Shown: positions 7,682 through 16,138 of the stretch, in pieces
Layout of the letters: each line of letters starts with the position of its first letter
Position numbering within the stretch: position 1 is the first letter of the stretch
Assembly: GCF_022532105.1 (NCBI RefSeq)
Contig: NZ_CP092832.1
Span: 1,302,001-1,366,000, forward strand
Length of the DNA stretch: 64,000 bases
Origin: Flavobacterium sp. HJ-32-4
Lineage (GTDB): Bacteria > Bacteroidota > Bacteroidia > Flavobacteriales > Flavobacteriaceae
Direction of reading: 5' to 3'
The notes under the pieces: model-generated
Database searches by the model: none
Told to the model about the DNA's origin: nothing
What the model saw: only the letters and a program-made list of their open reading frames with translations
Translations under genes and position numbers: made by a program

Positions 7682-8650
7682 ATGAAACGACTGTTTTTAT
7701 TTTCAACGCTTCTCCTGCTCGTGGCCTGTGGGAAGCAATCCAAGACAGAAAAGGCCATAGAGGAGGTGCCACTGGACAATATCCGGGTGGAACGTTTTGA
7801 CAAGGCCTTCTTCGAAACACCTCCCGCCGGACTGCCCGCCCTCAAGCGGCAGTACCCGGAATTCTTCCCTGCGTCAACGCCCGACTCGGTCTGGATCGCC
7901 AAAATGACGCATCCGCAATGGCGCGAGCTCTATAATGAGGTGCAGAAGCGCTTCCCCGACTTCAACAAACAAACGGCGGAAATCGAAGACCTCTTCCGTC
8001 ACATCAAATATTACTACCCGAAAACGCCGACACCCACCGTCGTGACGCTCATCAACGAAATGGACTATAATACGAAGGTTCTGTATCGCGATGGGCTGGT
8101 ATTGATTTCGCTGGAGCTGTATTTAGGGAAAGACCATAAATTCTATGATTATCCGGAGTACCTGCGGCAGAATTTCGAACCCGGACAAATGATGCCGGAT
8201 ATCGCAGCCGCCTTCGCCGCTACCAAGCTTCCGGAGTTGACCGAGAACACCCTGCTGGCCCAGATGGTCCGGGCCGGAAAGGAACTGTATATGAAGGATT
8301 TACTCCTCCCCAACTATTCCGATGCCGCCAAAATAGGTTACACGGATGCCCAGATCGCCTTCTGTAAGGAAAACGAAGGAGTTATCTGGACCTCTTTCGT
8401 AGAACAAAAATTACTGTATAGCACCGACGGTCGACTCGGCAACCGCTTTATCAACCCGGCCCCGTTTTCGAAGTTCTATCTTGAGGTGGACAACGAAACG
8501 CCCGGCCGCATCGGCACCTGGGTCGGATGGCAGATCGTTCGCGCCTATATGGAACAAAACGAAGAGGTGAGCCTGACGCAACTGCTTGCGATGGACGCCA
8601 ACGAGATCTTCACCGGATCACACTACAAACCGAAATTATCCAATGACTGA
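7682..8650 (+). CDS. gldB: Gliding motility lipoprotein GldB
   Basis: A 322-residue lipoprotein with a signal peptide and lipobox ending in VACGKQ (Cys16). GldB is required for gliding and is known from Flavobacterium johnsoniae as part of the gld set tied to the type IX secretion system; its biochemical role is not settled. The sequence shows the family pattern of NIRVERFDKAFF near the start, GLVLISLELYLG in the middle and RIGTWVGWQIVRAYMEQN towards the end. The last 8 bp overlap gldC, so the two are translated together. The gene is assigned by family recognition and by the gldB-gldC pairing. Confidence 0.9.
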   Translation: MKRLFLFSTLLLLVACGKQSKTEKAIEEVPLDNIRVERFDKAFFETPPAGLPALKRQYPEFFPASTPDSVWIAKMTHPQWRELYNEVQKRFPDFNKQTAEIEDLFRHIKYYYPKTPTPTVVTLINEMDYNTKVLYRDGLVLISLELYLGKDHKFYDYPEYLRQNFEPGQMMPDIAAAFAATKLPELTENTLLAQMVRAGKELYMKDLLLPNYSDAAKIGYTDAQIAFCKENEGVIWTSFVEQKLLYSTDGRLGNRFINPAPFSKFYLEVDNETPGRIGTWVGWQIVRAYMEQNEEVSLTQLLAMDANEIFTGSHYKPKLSND

Positions 8651-8975
8651 TACGTCTTCTGAAATCCGCATCAAGATCGCGCTCGACGCGAATCGTATTC
8701 CCGAAAAAATGACCTGGACGGCCCGTGATGGCGGCGTGGTAAACAAGCCTACCAAAGCGCTTTTATTGTCGGTCTGGGACAGCAAGCCGCAGGAAACGCT
8801 GCGCATCGACCTCTGGACCAAAGACATGCCCGTCGACGAGATGAAAGTGTTTTTCCACCAAACCCTCGTGGCGATGTCCGACACCTACCAGCGCGCCACC
8901 GGCGACGAAAAAATGGCCGACACCATGCGGGATTTCTGTGAGTATTTCGCCGAAAAACTCGACTTAAAAAAGTAA
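8643..8975 (+). CDS. gldC: Gliding motility protein GldC
   Basis: A 110-residue soluble protein without signal peptide. GldC accompanies GldB in gliding flavobacteria, and its loss there gives a mild motility defect. The start at ATG 8643 (MTDTSSEIRIKIALD) overlaps the end of gldB; a longer upstream reading frame runs through gldB and is not needed. Recognisable parts are the TWTARDGG and LLLSVWD segments and the C-terminal MRDFCEYFAEKL. Confidence 0.9.
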   Translation: MTDTSSEIRIKIALDANRIPEKMTWTARDGGVVNKPTKALLLSVWDSKPQETLRIDLWTKDMPVDEMKVFFHQTLVAMSDTYQRATGDEKMADTMRDFCEYFAEKLDLKK

Positions 8976-9012
8976 AGGAAACATTGGTTTCCGATTGTTT
9001 AGCGTAGATTTT

Positions 9013-9200
9013 TTGGGCGTCCCGGCGCAAGGAATTCCCGTCACCTAACAGGTTGTTGGCGCGCCGTCGCGCTCTCCGCACTCGCTTTGCTCCGCGAAAA
9101 GCGTCGCAAAGCTCAGACAATCGCTACGATCGCTGACGCAGCCTTCACACGTTCACCTACCTGATAGCCCGGACAGGTAAAGCATATCTGTCCCATCGCC
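9013..9200. repeat. Intergenic repeat-like sequence with hairpin between gldC and engB
   Basis: This convergent intergenic region holds no gene. It begins with TTTTTTGGGCGTCCCGGCGCAAGG, similar in style to dispersed elements in flavobacterial genomes. At 9084-9112 the arms GCTTTGC and GCAAAGC enclose a second short pairing, giving a hairpin that could end transcription from either side. A weaker hairpin, GGAAAC/GTTTCC, lies at 8977-8992 right after gldC. Confidence 0.4.
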
Positions 9201-9204
9201 CCGC

Positions 9205-9258
9205 TTTCCTCTTTCCTCCTTCTTCTCACCTCTCACCCCTCTCATCTCACCCCTCTCC
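9205..9258. repeat. CTCACCCC-type degenerate tandem repeat
   Basis: A pyrimidine-rich run of units such as TCTCACC and CTCATCTCACCCC. It extends into the last codons of engB on the minus strand, so that gene's final residues (KGEG) are encoded by repeat sequence. Confidence 0.5.
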
Positions 9259-9861
9259 CTTAAACAACTCCTTATTGATCCCGTCAATAAACGCCAGTAG
9301 TTCCTCTTTGCCCGTTCCGTCCTCTGATGACGTGATAAAATACGGTGGCATTTCTTCCCAGTCGCCCGCCAGTAGCGTTTTCTTATAATCCGCGACCAAT
9401 CCGTGCGCCTTTGTCTTCCCAACCTTATCGGCTTTGGTGAAGATGAGCGCGACCGGAATACCGGTTTCGCCCAGATACGTCAGGAACTCGAGGTCGATTT
9501 TTTGCGCTTCAAGCCGGATATCGATCAAGACAAACGCACACGACAACTGTTCGCGCGTTTCGAAATAATCGGTGATGAACTTCTGGAACGTTTCTTTCGT
9601 TTTCTTTGAAACCCGTGCATAACCATAGCCGGGTAAGTCGACCAAAAACCAGTTGTTGTTGATCTTGAAGTGGTTGATCAACTGCGTTTTACCTGGTTTA
9701 CCCGAGGTTTTCGCGAGGCTTTTGTGGTTCGTCAGCATGTTGATCAGCGACGATTTTCCCACGTTCGAGCGTCCGATGAACGCGTATTCCGGAATCCAGT
9801 CTTTCGGGCACTTGGCCGCATCGGAATTACTGACGATAAACTCGGCGGATGTTATTTTCAT
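9247..9861 (-). CDS. engB: Ribosome biogenesis GTP-binding protein EngB (YsxC/YihA)
   Basis: A 204-residue TRAFAC-class GTPase that takes part in assembly of the large ribosomal subunit. The P-loop GRSNVGKSS is at about residues 30-38, followed by GKTQLINHF (switch I), DLPGYGYA (G3) and TKAD (G4). The start at 9861 (MKITSAEFIVSNSDAAKCP) fits the usual N-terminus of the family; a 16-residue upstream extension lacks family features. It is followed on the same strand, at higher coordinates, by the alpha/beta hydrolase gene, which is its likely operon partner. Confidence 0.94.
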   Translation of the reverse strand: MKITSAEFIVSNSDAAKCPKDWIPEYAFIGRSNVGKSSLINMLTNHKSLAKTSGKPGKTQLINHFKINNNWFLVDLPGYGYARVSKKTKETFQKFITDYFETREQLSCAFVLIDIRLEAQKIDLEFLTYLGETGIPVALIFTKADKVGKTKAHGLVADYKKTLLAGDWEEMPPYFITSSEDGTGKEELLAFIDGINKELFKGEG

Positions 9862-9930
9862 ATGTGCTTGTTCCGGATACCGGATAGTAGATAAAGGAAA
9901 ATGGTCCAATAGCCCGCAAACTCACTTGCG

Positions 9931-9979
9931 CAGTTCGTCAACTCCTCAGTTCCTCAGTTGCTTCTCTACTCAGTTCCTC
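9931..9979. repeat. CTCAGTTC-type degenerate tandem repeat
   Basis: Units of the form CAGTTCCTCA recur here with drift (CAGTTCGTCAACTCCTCAGTTCC and CTCAGTTCCTCA). The same word recurs more regularly at 56781-56856. The array sits between engB and the hydrolase gene, ending at the hydrolase stop. Confidence 0.5.
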
Positions 9980-10742
9980 AAAAATGATGCTCCCGCAACC
10001 ACTCGTGCATCAGGCGGTTGAATTCGTTCGGGTGCTCCATCATGGCGGCATGCCCGCACTGGTCGATCCAATAGAGGCTGGAATGCGGTAAGAGTTTATG
10101 GAACTCCTCTGCTACCTCCGGCGGTGTTACTTTGTCGTTTTTACCCCAGATGATACAGGTCGGTACGTGCATTTTCGGCAGGTCCTTCGCCATATTATGA
10201 CGGATGGCGCTCTTGGCGATGGTCAGGGTCTTGATGAGTTTGAGGCGGTCATTCGCTACGGCATAGACCTCTTCGACAATCTCAGGTGTGGCGATCTTCG
10301 GGTCGTAAAACACTTCTTCCGCCTTCTTTTGGATGTAGTCGCGGTCGCCCCGACGCGGATAACTGTCGCCCATCGAGTTTTCGTAAAGACCCGAACTTCC
10401 GGTGATCACCAGGGCCAGCATCTTCTCAGGATACATCTTTGTGTGGTAGAGCGCGATGTGTCCGCCCAATGAATTTCCCAACAGGATCACCCGCTCGAAC
10501 CCTTTGAACGTGATAAAGTCCTTCACAAACTTCGCAAAGGCTTTCACGTTGGTTTTCAGGATGCTTTGCGTGTAAATCGGCAACTCCGGAATGACCACTT
10601 TGTATCCCTGCTTCGGGAAATAGTCGGCTACTCCGTCAAAATTACTCAGCCCGCCCATGAGTCCGTGAAGCACAATGATCGGCGTTCCTTCACCGGCTTC
10701 ATAGTAAGTGTATCTGCCTTCTTTTTTCAATTGGTAGGTCAT
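9978..10742 (-). CDS. Alpha/beta hydrolase
   Basis: A 254-residue alpha/beta-hydrolase fold protein without signal peptide, so cytoplasmic. The oxyanion region LHGLMGG is at residues 25-31 and the nucleophile elbow GNSLGG places Ser91. Asp203 (WGKNDKVTP) and His231 (CGHAAMMEHP) complete the triad. The substrate cannot be predicted. In flavobacteria a gene of this kind is commonly found between engB and mraZ, as here. It is divergent from mraZ across 226 bp. Confidence 0.88.
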   Translation of the reverse strand: MTYQLKKEGRYTYYEAGEGTPIIVLHGLMGGLSNFDGVADYFPKQGYKVVIPELPIYTQSILKTNVKAFAKFVKDFITFKGFERVILLGNSLGGHIALYHTKMYPEKMLALVITGSSGLYENSMGDSYPRRGDRDYIQKKAEEVFYDPKIATPEIVEEVYAVANDRLKLIKTLTIAKSAIRHNMAKDLPKMHVPTCIIWGKNDKVTPPEVAEEFHKLLPHSSLYWIDQCGHAAMMEHPNEFNRLMHEWLREHHF

Positions 10743-10769
10743 GCGTACGGGCCTTTCTTAAAATCCCCA

Positions 10770-10777
10770 CAAATATA
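10770..10777 (-). promoter_or_regulatory. -7 element for the hydrolase gene
   Basis: Read on the minus strand the site is TATATTTG, an exact TAnnTTTG match 28 nt before the hydrolase ATG. It probably drives hydrolase and engB together. Confidence 0.5.
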
Positions 10778-10861
10778 GGAGTTTCAACCAAAAGGGGGCG
10801 GCTTTTTTTCGTCATCCCACCAAGGGTGATGGAGGTTATACCGCGTCGTTGGTGGCCGCTA

Positions 10862-10928
10862 GTGGGCCGGGTGGGGGATAAAGGGAAAACTTATCAACAA
10901 AAGTGGGGTATTGTGGAGATTTATGGAG
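10862..10928 (+). promoter_or_regulatory. Probable MraZ operator: spaced GTGGG-like repeats
   Basis: Three direct repeats, GTGGG (10903), GTGGA (10913) and ATGGA (10923), are spaced exactly 10 bp apart, ending 9 bp before the mraZ -7 element. Two further GTGGG copies lie at 10862 and 10871. MraZ of E. coli is known to bind TGGGN direct repeats separated by 5 nt upstream of its own gene, so this is a candidate autoregulatory operator for the dcw cluster. Confidence 0.65.
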
Positions 10929-10936
10929 GAAATCGT

Positions 10937-10944
10937 TATTTTTG
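10937..10944 (+). promoter_or_regulatory. -7 element of the dcw cluster promoter
   Basis: TATTTTTG matches TAnnTTTG and lies 25 nt before the GTG start of mraZ. A TTG at 10911-10913 could act as -33 with a 23 nt spacer, which is longer than usual; the operator repeats overlap this region. Confidence 0.55.
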
Positions 10945-10968
10945 CTTAACCACGGGTAAAATCTTAAT

Positions 10969-11445
10969 GTGTTGATTACCATCATCGGAACATACGAATG
11001 CAAGGCGGATGACAAGGGAAGGCTGATAGTGCCGGCTCCCTTGAAGAAGCAGCTTGCGCCGGTATTGGCGGAAGGTTTCGTGCTGAAACGTTCGGTTTTC
11101 GATCCGTGTCTGGAGTTGTGGCCGATGTCGGAATGGAACCTGATGATGGCCAAAATCAACAAACTCAACCGGTTCAACAAAAAGAACAACGATTTCATCC
11201 GCCGGTTTATGGCGGGCGTGAAAATGATTGAAATCGACGATTTAGGGCGGATACTGATCGCGAAAGACCTGAAAGACTTCAGTTCGATCCAGAAGGAAGT
11301 GGTCTTCTCGTCAAAAGTCAACATCGTCGAGATCTGGGACAAACAGAAATACGAAAGTGCCGTGTCTGGCGATGACGTCGACTTTGCGGCGCTGGCAGAA
11401 GATGTAATGGGGGGTGCAAATGATGACGGTGATGGACTATCATAA
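10969..11445 (+). CDS. mraZ: Transcriptional regulator MraZ
   Basis: A 158-residue DNA-binding protein of the AbrB/MraZ fold with two tandem repeats. Each has the DxxGR-type motif: DDKGRLIVP near residue 16 and DDLGRILI near residue 87. MraZ represses the division and cell-wall cluster that it heads. Start codons are non-standard: GTG at 10969 or TTG at 10972, since the ATG at 10967 is followed by a stop codon in its frame. The 3' end overlaps the start of rsmH by about 25 bp. Upstream lie a TAnnTTTG promoter and 10-bp-spaced GTGGG-like repeats that fit its known binding mode. Confidence 0.92.
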   Translation: MLITIIGTYECKADDKGRLIVPAPLKKQLAPVLAEGFVLKRSVFDPCLELWPMSEWNLMMAKINKLNRFNKKNNDFIRRFMAGVKMIEIDDLGRILIAKDLKDFSSIQKEVVFSSKVNIVEIWDKQKYESAVSGDDVDFAALAEDVMGGANDDGDGLS

Positions 11446-12334
11446 TCCGGTATTGTTGTCGGCTACGGTCGACGGACTCGACATTCGTCCTGACGGGATG
11501 TATGTCGACGTGACCTTTGGCGGTGGCGGACACTCGCGCGAAATCCTGCGCCGGCTCGGACCCAACGGGCGCCTTTTTGCGTTCGACCAGGATGTCGATG
11601 CTGTAGAGAATGCCCTTGACGACGATCGCTTCGTGCTCATCAACGAGAACTTCCGGTTCATTCGCCGTTTTCTTCGCCTTCACGGCGTACGCCAGGTCGA
11701 TGGTGTTTTGGCGGATCTCGGCGTATCGTCCCACCAATTCGACGTGCCTGAGCGGGGCTTCTCAACCCGGTTCAATGCGCCGCTCGACATGCGGATGAAC
11801 CAAAACGACGACCTGAATGCATTTCGCGTCATCAACGAATACGATGAACTGCAGCTCCGGCGCGTGTTTCTCGACTATGGCGAACTCAAAAACGCCCCGG
11901 TCATCGCCCGCACGCTCGTTGACGCCCGCATGAAGCAACCCATCCGCAGCACCGAAGAATTCAAACAGGTGCTGTCGCGTTTTTTGCCGGCCCACAAAAG
12001 CAATAAAATACTGGCCCAGATGTATCAGGCCATCCGGATAGAAGTGAACCAGGAATTGGAGGTGCTGAAGGAATTCCTGCTCCAAATGAACGACCTGCTG
12101 AAGACCGGCGGCCGCCTGAGTATCATCTCCTATCACTCCCTCGAAGACCGGTTGGTGAAGCGTTTCATCCGTAACGGGATGTTCGAGGGCGAACCGGAAC
12201 GCGATTTCTTCGGGAATTACGAAACGCCCTTCGTTCCCGTCGGAAAGCTGATTGTTCCCGATGAAGCCGAAATTGCCGTGAATAATCGTGCGCGCAGTGC
12301 CAAACTGCGTATCGCCGAACGTACCGGAAAATGA
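11420..12334 (+). CDS. rsmH: 16S rRNA (cytosine-N4)-methyltransferase RsmH (MraW)
   Basis: An S-adenosylmethionine-dependent enzyme of about 304 residues that N4-methylates C1402 of 16S rRNA. Motifs seen are YHNPVLLSATVDGL at the N-terminus, the SAM-binding DVTFGGGGHSREIL, DLGVSSHQFD, and the late SYHSLEDRLVKRF. Several start codons are possible between 11414 and 11432; ATG 11420 is chosen for the G-rich run 4-10 nt before it, and ATG 11432 (MDYHNPVLL) would match the shortest family members. It overlaps mraZ upstream and shares ATGA with the ftsL-like gene downstream. Confidence 0.94.
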   Translation: MMTVMDYHNPVLLSATVDGLDIRPDGMYVDVTFGGGGHSREILRRLGPNGRLFAFDQDVDAVENALDDDRFVLINENFRFIRRFLRLHGVRQVDGVLADLGVSSHQFDVPERGFSTRFNAPLDMRMNQNDDLNAFRVINEYDELQLRRVFLDYGELKNAPVIARTLVDARMKQPIRSTEEFKQVLSRFLPAHKSNKILAQMYQAIRIEVNQELEVLKEFLLQMNDLLKTGGRLSIISYHSLEDRLVKRFIRNGMFEGEPERDFFGNYETPFVPVGKLIVPDEAEIAVNNRARSAKLRIAERTGK

Positions 12335-12675
12335 AGAACGCGGTTTACAACATACTCAAAGCCCGTTTCCTTGTCAATGAGGATGCCTTCCGTAACTGGA
12401 GGTTTATCCTTTTTCTGGTATTGCTGGCCATCGTGATGATCGGCAACAACAACAGCTATGATGAAAAGACGTACCGCATTGCGGTGCTGACCAATGAAGT
12501 GAAGGAACTGCGCTCAGAGTTCGTCGACCGCCGTTCCCAGTTGATGAAACTGAAAATGGAATCGACCATCGCCGAGAAGATGCAGGAACGCCACATCTAT
12601 CCGTCTGCCGTGCCGCCTGTCAAAATCAGGGTCAAGCAGCCGAAGAAAGAAGGCTTTTTCGATAAACTATGGTAG
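12331..12675 (+). CDS. ftsL: FtsL-like division protein
   Basis: A 114-residue protein with a short cytoplasmic N-terminus, one membrane helix (about 23-42, RFILFLVLLAIVMIG) and a periplasmic coiled-coil region (EVKELRSEFVDRRSQLMKLKMES). Sequence conservation of FtsL is low, and the call rests on topology and on its place between rsmH and ftsI, where FtsL is found in other bacteria. FtsL joins FtsQ and FtsB to activate the septal FtsW-FtsI pair. It overlaps rsmH by 4 bp and ftsI by 7 bp. Confidence 0.82.
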   Translation: MKNAVYNILKARFLVNEDAFRNWRFILFLVLLAIVMIGNNNSYDEKTYRIAVLTNEVKELRSEFVDRRSQLMKLKMESTIAEKMQERHIYPSAVPPVKIRVKQPKKEGFFDKLW

Positions 12676-14672
12676 ACAACGATAAAAAGATCGCCCACAG
12701 GATGTACCTGTTTGCTGTCGTGATTTTCATCATGGCCGTTGCCGTCGTGGTGAAAATGACGAACATCCAGCTGGTCGAAGGCGACTATTATCGGAAACTG
12801 GCCAAAGAGCGTACGGTGAAACGCTTCGTCATCCCGGCCAATAAAGGGAACATTTATTCGGTGGACGGCAGTTTGCTGGCGACGTCCATCCCTAACTATG
12901 ACATCCGCTTTGATGCAGTAGCGCCTAAGCAGGAGGATTTCGACAAGAACCTCGGCGCGCTGGCACAGTCGCTTTCGGAGATGTTCGGTAAGTCGGCCGC
13001 GCATTATGAAAACGCCCTCACCCGGGCCCGTGACCACAAAAACCGCTACTTCCTGATCGCAAAAGGACTCAGCTATACCGAGTATATGAGGGTGAAGGGG
13101 TTTCCGCTGTTCAACAAAGGACCGTATAAAGGTGGTTTCATCATGGACCAGAAAACCGTCCGTGAATACCCGATCGGTCAGGTGGCGTTGCGGACCATCG
13201 GCTATGATCGCATCGGCGGTGATGGCAAACGTATCAGCAAAGGCATCGAGGCCGCTTTTGCCAACTACCTGAACGGCACCGACGGTAAAATCCTCAAACA
13301 GAAAATTGCAAAAGGGCAATGGAAGCCGATCCGCGATGAGAATGAAGTGGAGCCGCACGACGGATACGATGTCATCTCTACCATTGACGTATACATACAG
13401 GATATCGCCCACCACGCCCTGCTGAAGCAACTCCAGGAATACCAGGCCGACCACGGATGCGTAGTAGTTATGGAAACCAAAACGGGTGAAATCCGCGCTA
13501 TTTCCAATCTTGGCCGTGCGAAAGATAGCACCTACTACGAAACTGTGAACTATGCCGTAGCCGAATCACATGAACCGGGCTCTACGTTCAAGTTGTTGGA
13601 TATGCTGGCGTTGTTAGACGACAAGCGGGCCGATACCTCCGACGTTTACAACCGTCACGGAGGCGAGATGCAATATAGCGGCGGCCATCGCGTGAAAGAT
13701 TCGCACTATAGCGGTGCCGAGCCGAGCGTATCCTTGGCGCGCGGATTTGAAATTTCATCCAATACGGTGCTGGTGCAGGCGGTGTATAACCACTACCGTA
13801 AAGATCCGGAGACGTTTGTGAACCGGATCAACCGATACGGACTCGACAAGCCACTGGGACTCCCGTTTGAAGGGGAAGGTAAGCCTATTATCCCGCAACC
13901 GGGTGATGCGCGTTGGTCGGCTATTTCACTTCCGTGGATGGCATTCGGCTATGGCGTGTCGGTGACCCCGTTGCAAACCCTATCGATCTATAACGCCGTC
14001 GCCAATAACGGTGAGATGGTCAAGCCGTTGTTCGTCCGGGAAATCAAAGAATGGAACAAAACGATCAAGAAGTTCGATAAGCAGGTGATTTGCCCGAAGA
14101 TCGCATCGGATGCCACCCTGAAGAAAGTACGTGCGGTATTGGAAAATGTGGTCAAGAAGGGAACGGGAAAAGCCTTGTATTCGCCCAACTTCTCCATGGC
14201 GGGAAAAACCGGTACGGCCCAGGTCGACTATTACAAAGGCGAAGGGAAACTGTATTACGCTTCCTCGTTTGTCGGGTATTTCCCGGCTGATAATCCGAAG
14301 TATTCCTGCATTGTGGTCGTACACAAACCGTCTACGGCAAAAGGCTATTACGGTGCGGATGTGGCGGGTCCGGTATTCAAACGGATTGCACAAAAGATCT
14401 TTACCGATTCTCCTTCGATGAATGAAGTACGGAACCTCAAGCAACGCAATCCGCTTCAGGACAAAAATTTTGAACGCTATGACGCCCAGGTCGTATCAGG
14501 ACGCAAGACCATCCCCAACCTCAAAGGCATGGCGGGAATGGACGCCGTGGCCCTGCTCGAGAACCTCGGCATGAAAGTGCGGGTCATCGGGGTGGGTAAA
14601 GTGCGCAAGCAATCCCTGAATCCGGGCGAAAGCATACAGAAAAACACCACTATAACACTTGAATTATCGTGA
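12669..14672 (+). CDS. ftsI: Septal penicillin-binding protein (class B) with PASTA domain
   Basis: A 667-residue transpeptidase that cross-links septal peptidoglycan. It has an N-terminal membrane helix (about 12-30), a dimerisation domain, and a transpeptidase domain with STFK at 305-308 (catalytic Ser305), SSN at 363-365 and KTG at 513-515. A single PASTA domain (about 612-667) begins at TIPNLKGMAGMDAVALLE. The PASTA module makes it resemble the Spo0/FtsI group of many Bacteroidota. It overlaps both neighbours by a few bases and belongs to the dcw operon. Confidence 0.94.
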   Translation: MVDNDKKIAHRMYLFAVVIFIMAVAVVVKMTNIQLVEGDYYRKLAKERTVKRFVIPANKGNIYSVDGSLLATSIPNYDIRFDAVAPKQEDFDKNLGALAQSLSEMFGKSAAHYENALTRARDHKNRYFLIAKGLSYTEYMRVKGFPLFNKGPYKGGFIMDQKTVREYPIGQVALRTIGYDRIGGDGKRISKGIEAAFANYLNGTDGKILKQKIAKGQWKPIRDENEVEPHDGYDVISTIDVYIQDIAHHALLKQLQEYQADHGCVVVMETKTGEIRAISNLGRAKDSTYYETVNYAVAESHEPGSTFKLLDMLALLDDKRADTSDVYNRHGGEMQYSGGHRVKDSHYSGAEPSVSLARGFEISSNTVLVQAVYNHYRKDPETFVNRINRYGLDKPLGLPFEGEGKPIIPQPGDARWSAISLPWMAFGYGVSVTPLQTLSIYNAVANNGEMVKPLFVREIKEWNKTIKKFDKQVICPKIASDATLKKVRAVLENVVKKGTGKALYSPNFSMAGKTGTAQVDYYKGEGKLYYASSFVGYFPADNPKYSCIVVVHKPSTAKGYYGADVAGPVFKRIAQKIFTDSPSMNEVRNLKQRNPLQDKNFERYDAQVVSGRKTIPNLKGMAGMDAVALLENLGMKVRVIGVGKVRKQSLNPGESIQKNTTITLELS

Positions 14673-16132
14673 GTATTCTCCGCGACATACTATATAAAGT
14701 CAGTATCGACGCTGTAAAAGGCGCTACGGATATCCGCATCCGGCAGATAGACTTCGATTCCCGTAAGATCGGGCAAGGCGATGTGTTTGTAGCGATCCGG
14801 GGCACCGTTTCCGACGGACACGCCTATATCGATACGGCCATCGCGCAGGGTGCGATTGCTGTGGTGTGTGAAACCCTTCCTGAAACCATCGTGGCTGGCG
14901 TGACGTATGTGCGTACGCCCGACGCGCATTCAGCGTTGGCATTCATGGCCGCGAATTATTACGGCAATCCGTCTCACGACCTGAAACTCACGGGTATTAC
15001 CGGCACCAACGGAAAAACAACCGTGGCGTCGTTGTCGTACCAATTGTTCCGTAAAGCAGGCTTCAAAACCGGACTGATCTCAACAGTGCGGATTATGGTG
15101 GACGATGTCGAATACAAAGCGACGCATACCACTCCCGACTCGCTGACCATCAACCGCTACCTGCGGGAAATGGTCGACGCCGGTATCGATTACTGCTTTA
15201 TGGAAGTAAGCTCGCACGGCATCCACCAAAAACGGACAGAAGGCCTGCAGTTTGCTGGCGGCGTATTTACCAATTTATCCCACGACCACCTTGACTACCA
15301 TGCGACGTTCGCCGAATATCGCGATGTGAAGAAGGCGTTTTTCGATCACCTGTCGCCGTCGTCTTTTGCCCTCACCAACCTCGACGACCGCAACGGGCTT
15401 GTCATGTTGCAGAATACCTATGCCCGCAAACGGACATATGCACTGAAATCGTTCGCCGACTATAAAGCGCAGATACTGGAGAACCAATTATCAGGACTGT
15501 TGCTTAAAATCAACGACCAGGAAGTGTGGGTTCGCCTCATCGGCACCTTCAATGCCTATAACTTGTTGGCGATTTATGGCACGGCGGTGGAATTGGGATT
15601 GGAACCGCTGGAAGCCCTACGCCTCTTGTCGGAGTTGGAAAGTGTGTCGGGCCGCTTCCAGTTCATCGTATCCGATTCGAAGATTACGGCCATCGTCGAT
15701 TACGCCCATACACCCGATGCGTTGGAGAATGTGTTGAAGACGATCAACGACATCCGCACCCGCAACGAACAGTTGATTACGGTGGTAGGATGCGGTGGCG
15801 ACCGCGATAAAACCAAGCGTCCGGTCATGGCGGATATCGGCTCGTCTATGAGCGACAAGCTGATCCTGACGTCGGATAACCCGCGAAGCGAAGATCCCGA
15901 TGACATCATCGCAGACATGGAGAAAGGCGTACAACCGCAACATTACAAACGTACGATTGCCATCACCGACCGTCGTCAGGCTATCAAGACCGCCTGTCAG
16001 CTTGCCAACCCCGGTGATATCATCCTGGTAGCCGGTAAAGGCCACGAAAACTATCAGGAAATCAAAGGTGTACGCTATGATTTCGACGACATGCAGACCG
16101 TAAAGGAACTATTGATACAACTAAACAAATAA
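14669..16132 (+). CDS. murE: UDP-MurNAc-L-Ala-D-Glu : meso-diaminopimelate ligase MurE
   Basis: A 487-residue Mur ligase that adds the third residue of the stem peptide. The ATP-binding TGTNGKTT is at 111-118. The DNPR motif at 403-406 indicates meso-diaminopimelate as the added amino acid rather than lysine, so the peptidoglycan is of the DAP type. It starts with GTG inside a GTGA overlap with the ftsI stop, a sign of translational coupling. mraY follows after 6 bp. Confidence 0.96.
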   Translation: MSILRDILYKVSIDAVKGATDIRIRQIDFDSRKIGQGDVFVAIRGTVSDGHAYIDTAIAQGAIAVVCETLPETIVAGVTYVRTPDAHSALAFMAANYYGNPSHDLKLTGITGTNGKTTVASLSYQLFRKAGFKTGLISTVRIMVDDVEYKATHTTPDSLTINRYLREMVDAGIDYCFMEVSSHGIHQKRTEGLQFAGGVFTNLSHDHLDYHATFAEYRDVKKAFFDHLSPSSFALTNLDDRNGLVMLQNTYARKRTYALKSFADYKAQILENQLSGLLLKINDQEVWVRLIGTFNAYNLLAIYGTAVELGLEPLEALRLLSELESVSGRFQFIVSDSKITAIVDYAHTPDALENVLKTINDIRTRNEQLITVVGCGGDRDKTKRPVMADIGSSMSDKLILTSDNPRSEDPDDIIADMEKGVQPQHYKRTIAITDRRQAIKTACQLANPGDIILVAGKGHENYQEIKGVRYDFDDMQTVKELLIQLNK

Positions 16133-16138
16133 CCGGCT

